Below, piece by piece: positions 29,963-36,900 of a stretch of 64,000 bases of DNA. This stretch comes from Variovorax sp. V93. GTDB lineage: Bacteria > Pseudomonadota > Gammaproteobacteria > Burkholderiales > Burkholderiaceae_C. The stretch spans positions 3,224,001-3,288,000 of the forward strand of contig NZ_AP028669.1 in NCBI RefSeq assembly GCF_041154485.1, in the 5' to 3' direction. The notes beneath the pieces were generated by a model. That model searched no databases. It saw only the letters and a list, made by a program, of their open reading frames with translations, and had not been told where the DNA came from. Numbering within the stretch: the first letter of the stretch is position 1; each line of letters opens with the position of its first letter. Position numbers and translations under genes: made by a program.

Positions 29963-29968
29963 ATTATA
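29963..29968 (-). promoter_or_regulatory. Candidate -10 box of alaS
   Basis: On the minus strand the sequence reads TATAAT, an exact match to the sigma-70 -10 consensus, about 104 bases upstream of the alaS start codon in a locally AT-rich stretch. No good -35 box is visible 16-18 bases further upstream, so the assignment rests on the -10 box and position only. Confidence 0.45.
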
Positions 29969-30105
29969 GGTTTCGCTTGCGGGCCGCGCCTTCGCCAGGA
30001 CACGCCGGCGCCGCGCGGGTGCCAAGGCTAATATGGGAATGAGCGCGCAGAACCAAATGCGCCCGGCTTCGTCCCATTCATTTCAACGTGAATCAAGGAG
30101 CATGC

Positions 30106-30927
30106 ATGGCAGGCCATGAGGCAGCACACTGGAAGATCGAGGATCTGGATTTCTCCCGCATCGCGCGGCCGGAGGTCCGCCGGGACGAAAATCTCTTCTA
30201 CCTCGTGGCCTGCGCCTCGTTCGTCGAAAGCGGCTCGGACCTGTACACCCAGAACCTGGTCGACTTCTTCCGCGGCGACGACGAAGTCACAGCCTGGCTC
30301 ACCCATCAATGGGAAGCCGAGGAACTGCAGCATGGCCGGGCCTTGCGCGCCTACGTGTCCCACGTCTGGCCCGAATTCGACTGGGAAGGCGCCTACCGCA
30401 GCTTCCTGGAGGAATACGCCACCTACTGCAAGGTGGAGCTGCTCGCGCCGACGCGCGGGCTCGAGCTGACCGCGCGCTGCGTGATCGAGACCGGCACCGC
30501 CAGCTACTACCGGGCGCTGGCGCGCAGCACCGCCGAACCGGTGCTGTGCGACCTGGCAAGCCGCATCGCGGCCGACGAGGTCAGCCACTACAAGCACTTC
30601 TACCGGTTTTTCCGGCGCTACCGGCAAGAGGAAGGGCTGGGCCGCTTCCGCGTGCTGGGCACCATCGGCCGGCGCACGCTGGAACTCAAGAGCGAGGACG
30701 CCGACTGCGCCATCCGCCACGTGGTGCGCGCCCGCACCCCGGAGCGGGCCGCCGACACCGCCTACATCCAGCAGCTGAGCGCGCGCATGAACAGCACCGT
30801 GCGCACCCACCTGAGCCCGGGCGCCACGCTCAAGATGCTGATGCGGCCGCTGGAACTGCCGGCCGGCGTGCAGGCCGTGGTGCAATACCCGATCAGACAG
30901 TTCATGGAGCACGTCTTCCTGCGCTGA
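30106..30927 (+). CDS. Ferritin-like di-iron protein, acyl-ACP-desaturase-like
   Basis: A 273-residue helical protein. Four helices carry the residues of a carboxylate-bridged di-iron site: Glu in CASFVESGSD, the pair in WEAEELQHG (E-E-x-x-H), Glu in RCVIETGTASYY, and the second E-x-x-H in AADEVSHYKHF. This pattern is that of acyl-ACP desaturases and related ferritin-like oxidases. The substrate is unknown; a soluble fatty-acyl or N-oxygenase-type reaction is possible. The ATG at 30106 is chosen over a GTG six codons earlier because AAGGAG lies 6 bases before it. It is divergent from alaS. Confidence 0.82.
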   Translation: MAGHEAAHWKIEDLDFSRIARPEVRRDENLFYLVACASFVESGSDLYTQNLVDFFRGDDEVTAWLTHQWEAEELQHGRALRAYVSHVWPEFDWEGAYRSFLEEYATYCKVELLAPTRGLELTARCVIETGTASYYRALARSTAEPVLCDLASRIAADEVSHYKHFYRFFRRYRQEEGLGRFRVLGTIGRRTLELKSEDADCAIRHVVRARTPERAADTAYIQQLSARMNSTVRTHLSPGATLKMLMRPLELPAGVQAVVQYPIRQFMEHVFLR

Positions 30928-30936
30928 CGAACCTTC

Positions 30937-30959
30937 AATTGCAAACTTTCTTTGCAATT
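30937..30959. terminator. Perfect 9-bp inverted repeat after the di-iron gene
   Basis: AATTGCAAA and TTTGCAATT are separated by CTTTC and begin 10 bases after the stop codon of the di-iron protein. It could be a weak hairpin terminator, but the stem is AT-rich and no T-run follows. It could equally be a protein-binding site. Confidence 0.3.
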
Positions 30960-31019
30960 CGTGGAAAAACTCACACTTTTGTCCTCCTCCATGTCTTCAC
31001 TTGGGGAGCGGGGAAAGGG

Positions 31020-31597
31020 ATGCTTCGCCCTTTGCCAACCAATGTGAGCGGAGAAATGGTCCATCAGGTCATTCACAACGCAACAGTCACGTTGCAGTTG
31101 TCCTTCTACTTGAGCGTCGACGAGCGGGTCGAGGCGCTTCGGGCAGCCGGCATACCGGTCGATGAAACGGGAAACGCCACTGCGGGCTACCTGTTCGTGC
31201 GAACCACGGGCCGCGTCGGCAAGCGTAAGAATACCTACCGCTGGTTTGCCGCCGGCATCGGCGAAGAGGCCCATGCCGGGGACATGCCCTCCAAGCCGGA
31301 CTGGGCCGAGGAACAGTTCGCACATGCGGACGAGATCGATATAGCCGCCGCCCTCCGCCCGGCTGCACCGGAGCTTGTGCCCGCCACCGTCGCGTACTGC
31401 GGCTGTGGAAGGAACTGGAGCAGCGCTCCCGCGAAGCCGCGAGCGACCTGCACAGGAAGCAGATCGCCTACTTCCGCGGCCTTGGGCCCGCGCCCGATGC
31501 ACTCGATCAGGAGCTGATGCAGGAGGCTGCGGAAGCGGCGAGCAAATGCCTTGCAGCAGCAAAGGGACAGAACGAGCCTTCGGCTTTTCGGCGGTAG
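31020..31597 (+). pseudogene. Hypothetical gene with apparent 1-base frameshift
   Basis: From the ATG at 31020 (or 31056) the frame reads protein-like sequence up to ADEIDIAAALRPAAPELVP near 31380, then turns into low-quality Cys/Ser/Pro-rich sequence and stops at 31517. From the same point, the frame one base back reads LWKELEQRSREAASDLHRKQIAYFRGLGPAPDALDQELM and ends at a stop at 31597, clearly coding in character. One extra C in the CCC run at 31380-31382 would join both halves through VPRHRRVLRLWKELEQ. The restored protein would be about 190 residues; I know no family. It may be a true frameshift or a sequencing slip. Confidence 0.5.
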
Positions 31598-31648
31598 TCT
31601 CCGGCGGCCGCCGGGCACCCGGACTGACGGGTAGAATCCGCGCCTGCT

Positions 31649-31722
31649 GCGGGTGTAGTTCAATGGCAGAACGGCAGCTTCCCAAGCTTCATACGAGGGT
31701 TCGATTCCCTTCACCCGCTCCA
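31649..31722 (+). tRNA. tRNA-Gly (anticodon CCC)
   Basis: All four arms fold: acceptor GCGGGTG with CACCCGC, D-arm GTTC/GAAC, anticodon loop TTCCCAA giving CCC, T-loop TTCGATT, discriminator T and an encoded CCA at the 3' end. The sequence is close to the CCC-reading tRNA-Gly of enterobacteria. The anticodon stem is GCAGC against GCTTC, which leaves one C-U mismatch at positions 28-42 where GCTGC would be expected. Confidence 0.93.
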
Positions 31723-31756
31723 CAAGCCCCGCACTCCTGCGCGGCCTGCATGCCGC

Positions 31757-32014
31757 TCATGGCCGCCGCGCAAGCTTCGACCGGCTCTCCTCCGTCCGCA
31801 TCCTGTTGATCTCGGCCATCCCCTCCTTGGTGATGCGCGTCACGATGGCATTGCGTGCGTTCTTGTATTTGCCCGAGCCGTCCAGCGCCGGCGCTATTTC
31901 CGCTTCGATCAGACCCGTTGCCTTGAGGACCGATACGTGTCGAACGTCTTCGGGAGACACTACTTTCTTGGGCAGCGGAACGTGCTGGAGGCTCATCAGG
32001 AAAGTCAGAGGCAT
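31757..32014 (-). CDS. Small hypothetical protein, winged-helix-like
   Basis: An 85-residue protein, MPLTFLMSLQHVPLPKKVVSPEDVRHVSVLKATGLIEAE and onwards. The pattern HVSVLKATGLIEAEI, then AIVTRITKEGMAEINRM resembles the last helix and wing of small winged-helix DNA-binding proteins, with a typical ITKEG wing end. I recognise no named family. Another in-frame Met at 31996 is an alternative start. It is convergent with tRNA-Gly. Confidence 0.5.
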   Translation of the reverse strand: MPLTFLMSLQHVPLPKKVVSPEDVRHVSVLKATGLIEAEIAPALDGSGKYKNARNAIVTRITKEGMAEINRMRTEESRSKLARRP

Positions 32015-32230
32015 GCGGATCCCTCGATTGGCGTTGTTGCTGCAAATGTTCCTTCGCGTGAATTTCGAAAAAAGTATTTCCCTGCCGCGTTGGCTTGTCG
32101 GACGCAAGCCAGCCGCGTTGTAGCGAAGACGCCAACTTAAGCACTAAAGCAAGGGAGGCCTCCGAGACGGAAGGCCGGGGGCTCGGGCCGCCGAGGCTGG
32201 CGTGACCAAGGGGCCGAGTGACAGATACAG

Positions 32231-32284
32231 AGATGGTACCTAGACAGATAAAGATGGTACCTAGACAGATGGTACCTAGGTACC
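32231..32284. repeat. Short tandem repeats with GGTACC cores and a perfect palindrome
   Basis: Two copies of AGATGGTACCTAGACAGAT (32231-32249 and 32252-32270) are 21 bases apart, and a third, partial copy (AGATGGTACCTAG, 32267-32279) overlaps the second. The last part forms the perfect palindrome GGTACCTAGGTACC (32271-32284). The cluster ends 3 bases before the stop codon of the methyltransferase gene. Function is unknown. Confidence 0.7.
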
Positions 32285-32286
32285 CA

Positions 32287-33060
32287 CTATCCTGCCAGAT
32301 CGAAGCAGCAGCCCGCGTAGTAGGGCTTGTCGCCGCCCTCGACGAACGGCACCTCGATGGGCTTGCCTTCGTTGCGCCAGGCATCGCGGCGCTTGTAGCC
32401 GGCATCCCTGAGTTCGGCCCACAACTCCTCGACGTGCTGGATGCGGTAGGGACAGAACGCGATGCCGATGCTGTTGATCGTGTAGATGGTGCGGTCGGGG
32501 TGCACCGCCGTCGTGTTCAGCACGATGCGCCTGGGCTTGACCGCGAGCCCCGCGAGGATCTCGGAGATGCGCTGCGGCAAGTACTGCAGGCTGCCCGAGG
32601 CATAGAGCACGTCGCAGCCGCTGGCGCCTTGGTAGTCGGTGGTGAAGTCCAGCTGTGCGGTGGCGTCGCGCTGCACGGCCAGTTCCTTCCCTGATTGCAC
32701 CACCCCCGGCACGTCGCAGACCGTCCAGCGCAGGCTGTCGGGGTAAGGCAGGACGCGGCGGAATGCGTAGTACTTGATGCCCACGTGGCCGCCCAGGTCG
32801 AACACGCGCCGCATGCCCTCGTCGAACGATCTCCCGAGCCAGAAAAGGCCGGGGTAGTCGTAGAAGTAGATCTGATGTGTGTAGAGCTCGCCCGCCGCCT
32901 TGGCATTGCTGTAGCCGACGGCCTTCGACCCCGGCGCGCCGGCCTCCGCGGCGGCAAAGCTCTCGAACGAGCCCATGAAGAGGTTCTCGGTCTCGTTGAC
33001 CAGGAACTTGCGCCTATAGGCTTCGGCGCGGTGACGCAAGGGCAGCAGGTTGGGAAGCAT
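32287..33060 (-). CDS. TIGR04325-type putative methyltransferase
   Basis: A 257-residue protein resembling the LIC12133/TIGR04325 family of putative methyltransferases: GLFWLGRSFDEGMRRVFDLGGHVGIKYYAFRRVLPYPDSLRWTVCDVPGVVQSGKEL, then DVLYASGSLQYL. FDLGGHVG is the SAM-binding motif I position. Members are often found in surface-polysaccharide clusters, which fits the exopolysaccharide operon starting 0.9 kb away on the other strand. The ATG at 33060 is chosen because the upstream extension lacks protein character. A sigma-54-like promoter lies about 190 bases upstream. Confidence 0.78.
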   Translation of the reverse strand: MLPNLLPLRHRAEAYRRKFLVNETENLFMGSFESFAAAEAGAPGSKAVGYSNAKAAGELYTHQIYFYDYPGLFWLGRSFDEGMRRVFDLGGHVGIKYYAFRRVLPYPDSLRWTVCDVPGVVQSGKELAVQRDATAQLDFTTDYQGASGCDVLYASGSLQYLPQRISEILAGLAVKPRRIVLNTTAVHPDRTIYTINSIGIAFCPYRIQHVEELWAELRDAGYKRRDAWRNEGKPIEVPFVEGGDKPYYAGCCFDLAG

Positions 33061-33193
33061 GGGCTGGTTTCCTCGTTGGCTGAAGGGCCGCCTCCTCGCA
33101 GCGCCTCGGCGGGCGTGCGGCGCTGCGCGGAGAAATGCGAACCCCCGAATCCTAGCGATTCCGGCGCCGCGCGGATGAACTTCTTCGCATCGC

Positions 33194-33215
33194 GCCCGCA
33201 AAAGCGGGCTTTTTT
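33194..33215 (+). terminator. Intrinsic terminator, plus-strand orientation
   Basis: GCCCGCAAAAGCGGGC followed directly by six T residues is a textbook rho-independent terminator for plus-strand transcription. No plus-strand gene ends here: the sequence before it is the 5' side of the minus-strand methyltransferase gene. It may stop antisense transcripts or end a small RNA. Confidence 0.75.
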
Positions 33216-33245
33216 CCTGTTCGACCCGGCCTTCGGCTGCCGAAT

Positions 33246-33261
33246 TGCAATCAGAATGCCA
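33246..33261 (-). promoter_or_regulatory. Sigma-54-like -24/-12 promoter
   Basis: On the minus strand the sequence is TGGCATTCTGATTGCA. The GG and GC elements are separated by exactly 10 bases, as required for RpoN, and TGGCA and TTGCA match the consensus. It points at the methyltransferase gene, whose start is about 186 bases downstream. The surrounding region is AT-rich. Enhancer sites were not identified. Confidence 0.5.
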
Positions 33262-33932
33262 CAAATTTCATTGATTTTATTAAATTAACATAAGCTTCGG
33301 ATTGAATCCCCCCAAGAACGAGGCCAGCGGCAGCCTCCGAGTTACACAACGAGGGGATTCTTCCGTGAATAGCTTCAAAGTTCTTCGGTATCAGGCCAAT
33401 TAATGGCTACCGCATCCGGAACAGGGTGGGGATTACATCCGTTTCACCAGGCGTCCTCCGCCAATTCAGCTTCCGGTCAACCCGCCGCCGTATCCGGCGC
33501 AGGGAACGCAAGGCGTCCGCACTCCCCTGTTTCGCTTCTACCCGTCTCCCCAGCTTTCTGGCGCATTCGGCTTTGGCCGCAGCGGCTTGCGCTGCGTTCG
33601 GCAGGCGCTTTGTCATGGTTCCGGGCACTGTGGGCGGGGGCGATTGTCTCCCTTGGAAGGGGGCGCATTGCTCATGCGCATAGGGGGCGCAATTCATACA
33701 GTGGGTTTCCTGGGCCGGTGCCTTTCCGGGAAAAACGCCTACTCCCCGGTTCGGACGGAATCGGGGAAAGGCGCCCGAATTTGGCGCTGGTTACCCTGTT
33801 CGAGCGATATGAGGTAGTACGAATATGTAACGAATGATTCGGTAATGTAACCCGACAAACTTTGATCAACACCGCGTCGGACAAAGCCTCTAGGATTACC
33901 TCGAAATAGAAACTAACGTACTACCTAATTTT
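33262..33932. other. Long AT-richer region before the NRPS-PKS operon, no clear gene
   Basis: Most of this stretch is less GC-rich than its neighbours and holds only short open frames on both strands. The least unlikely is a minus-strand frame at 33407-33616 (69 residues, MTKRLPNAAQAAAAKAECARK...), but its codon use (AGG, AGA, GGG) is unlike the real genes here and it has no ribosome site. The region probably carries the promoter and upstream control of the NRPS-PKS/exopolysaccharide operon. No sigma-70 promoter could be assigned with confidence. Confidence 0.5.
33812..33926. repeat. 10-bp inverted repeat flanking the operon leader
   Basis: AGGTAGTACG at 33812-33821 and CGTACTACCT at 33917-33926 are exact reverse complements separated by 95 bases. 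This could be two half-sites for a regulator acting through a loop or, if transcribed, the base of a long stem. Its role is not known. Confidence 0.45.
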
Positions 33933-33985
33933 ATTGGCCAATTGCCAATTCATGAACCCTCGTCTATTGCATGAATTCTTTTTTT
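33933..33985 (+). promoter_or_regulatory. Attenuator-like leader before the NRPS-PKS gene
   Basis: Two hairpins compete. Hairpin 1 is ATTGGC (33933-33938), loop CAATT, GCCAAT (33944-33949). Hairpin 2 is AATTCATG (33947-33954), a 15-base loop, CATGAATT (33970-33977), followed by C and seven T (33979-33985). Hairpin 2 is terminator-like and shares bases 33947-33949 with hairpin 1, so the two cannot form fully together. The start codon of the NRPS-PKS gene is 10 bases after the T-run. This looks like conditional termination, but no ligand or leader peptide is apparent. Confidence 0.45.
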
Positions 33986-33995
33986 CATCTTTTCT

Positions 33996-36900
33996 ATGAA
34001 AATTCAAATAGCCGATTCGGCGCAATCCGCGCCCCCCCGACTTTCGTTGGATGATCTGTTCGTCTCCCGCCTCAATTCGGACAGGCCGGACGAACGGATC
34101 CAGGGTTCGGTGGCGCTCGGGGAGCAGGGCATGCAGCGCTGGACGCACTGGATCGACGCCACCGGCCAGTTGCCCGACACCCCCTTCTCGGCGGCGTGGC
34201 TCCTGCTCCAGGCGCGCTGGCTCGGCGAGCAGCAGCCGGATCCGACCCCATCGGCTCGCACCTGGCTGGCATCGCTCGACCAGGAACGGCGCCAGGCCGC
34301 CACCGCAGGCTCGCCTGAGCCATCGCCGAAAGTTCTCTGGCTGCGCGGCGACCCCGGCGCCGACGGCGTCCAGGCCCCCCTCCTTCTCTGGTTGAGCACC
34401 ACCGCATCGGACGCGCCGCGCCTTCGCGCCAGTGCGGCAGCAAGCCTGCTGGACGCGGCATCGGTGCAGCAGCTGCTCGCGGCCATTGCCGACACAGCCG
34501 CCGATCTGATCGACCGGCCCGATTGCCCGCTGGACGAGATCCGCACCCTGCCCCCCGCCGACCGCGAGCACCAGCTCGCCGGCTGGAACACGCCCCCCGC
34601 TCCCCTGGACCGGCGCCTCACCGTGGTGGGCATGTTCGCCCGCCAGGCCGCGGCCGCGCCCGATGCCGTGGCCCTCGCGCAGGGCGATGCGCAGATGAGC
34701 TACGGCGAACTCGAGCGCCAGTCCGGCCAGCTCGCGCACCGCCTGCAGCACCTGGGCGTGCGTGCGGGCGACAACGTGGGACTGGTGCTCGACAGGTCGA
34801 TCGAGGCCGTGGTGGCGCAACTGGGCATCCTCAAGGCCGGCGCGGCCTATGTGCCGGTGCCGACGGATTTCCCGCCCGAACGCATCGCCTTCATGCTCGA
34901 CCAGGCGAACGCGCAGCAGGTGGTCAGCACCTCGGCGCTGCGCCACCTGGTGCCCGCGTCCCGTGCGCTGCTGCTGCTCGATGAAGCCGGGGAGACCGGG
35001 CCCGCGCCCTGGAGCGCTCCCGCGATCGACGGCGAATCGGTGGCCTACGTGATGTACACCTCGGGCTCCACGGGCACGCCCAAGGGCATCGAGATCTGCC
35101 ACCGCGCGATCCTGCGCCTGGTCATCGGCGTCGACTATGCGGAACTGGCGCCGGGCCGCGGCGTGCTGCATGCGGCGCCGCTCGGCTTCGATGCCGCCAC
35201 CTTCGAGATCTGGGGACCGCTGCTCAACGGCGGCTGCTGCGTGGTGCACGGCGAGCGCGTGCCCACGGGCGCGGGCCTGGCCCGCACCATTGCGCGCCAC
35301 GGCGTGCACACCGCCTGGCTCACTGCGGCGCTGTTCAACGCGGTGATCGACGACGACCCGGCGCATCTTTCGGGACTGCGGCATCTCATCACCGGCGGCG
35401 AAGCGCTCTCGGTGCCGCACGTGCGGCGCGCGCTGGCCGCGCTTCCTGCGCTTGCGCTCAGCAACGGCTACGGGCCGACCGAATGCACCACCTTCGCGGC
35501 CACCCACCGCATTCCGGCCGCACTGCCCGCCGAGCTGCGCTCGGTGCCGCTCGGCCGGCCCATCAAGGACACCGTGCTGCGCGTGCTGAGCCCTTCGATG
35601 GACCTGCTGCCGACCGGGCTGGTGGGCGAGCTGTGCATCGGCGGGCACGGGCTGGCGCGCGGCTACCTGCGGCAGCCGCAATTGACCGCGGAACGCTTCG
35701 TGCCCGATCCGTTCGGCGCGCCGGGCGAGCGCCTCTACCGCACCGGCGACCTGGCGCGCTGGCTGCCTGACGGCACCCTCGAATTCATCGGCCGGCGCGA
35801 CGGCCAGGTCAAGATCCACGGCCACCGCATCGAGACCGGCGAGGTCGAGATGGCCATCCTCTCGCATCCCGCGATCCAGGCCTGCGCCGTCGATGCGCGG
35901 CCCGACGCCGATGGGCAGCTGCGGCTGGTGGCCTACCTCGTCGCGCGCTCGCACAGGCTCTCGTGGGATGCGCTGCGCGCGCACCTGGCCGCACGCCTGC
36001 CCGCGGCGCTGCTGCCCTCCGCGCAGGTCTGGCTTGCGCAGCTGCCGGTCACGCCCAACGGCAAGCTCGACCGCCGCGCGCTGCCCGAACCGGCGGCCGA
36101 GCGGCCCGATCTCGCGCAGCCCTTCGAGGAAGCGCGCAGCGCCGCCGAGCAGCGCGTGTGCGAAGCCTTCGCCCGCGCGCTGCACATCGAGAAGGTGGGG
36201 CGCAACGACAACTTCTTCGACCTGGGCGGCGACTCGCTGCGCGTGCTGCAGGTGTTGGCCGAATTGCAGCAGGACAGCGCGCAGCCGCTGTCGACCAACC
36301 TCTTCTTCCGCCATCCGACGCCGAGCGCCATCGCCGCCGAACTGGAGACGGCCGGCGCCGACGATGCGGCACCCGCACCGGCCGCAGTGCCGCGCACGGG
36401 GCACGAGCCGCAACAACAGCCGCTCGCCGAGCCCGACGCCCACATGTCGGAGGCCATCGCGCTGATCGCCACCGCGGGCCGCTTCCCGGGGGCGGCCGAT
36501 GTCGAGCAGTTCTGGGAGAACCTCGTCGCCGGCCGCGACACCATCAGCTTCTTCGACGACGACACGCTCGATGCCGGCGTGAGCGAAGCGCTGCGCAAGG
36601 ACCCGGCCTACGTGCGGGCCCGCGGCGTGATCGAGGGCATCGAGAACTTCGATGCCGCCTTCTTCGGCATCGGCCCGAAGGAAGCCGCGCTGATGGACCC
36701 GCAGCAGCGCGTGTTCCTCGAGATCTGCTGGGAATGCCTGGAGCGCGCGGGCTACGTGCCCGATGCCGCACCGGGCCCGGTGGGCGTGTATGCCGGCATG
36801 TACAACGCCAGCTACTTCCAGCGCCACGTCGCCACGCGGCCCGACCTGATCGAAGCGGTGGGCGAGTTCCAGGTGATGCTGGCCAACGAGAAGGACTACA

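Noticed and set aside
30028..30957. Minus-strand open frame across the di-iron protein gene
   Set aside because: The plus frame has the conserved EExxH residues and a good ribosome site; the minus frame has neither.
31235..31723. Minus-strand open frame through tRNA-Gly
   Set aside because: It begins inside the tRNA gene, a common artefact (MERVKGIEPSYEAW is the antisense translation of the tRNA).
33407..33616. Minus-strand 69-codon frame before the NRPS operon
   Set aside because: Rare codons (AGG, AGA, GGG), no ribosome site, no recognisable family; kept only as a remark.
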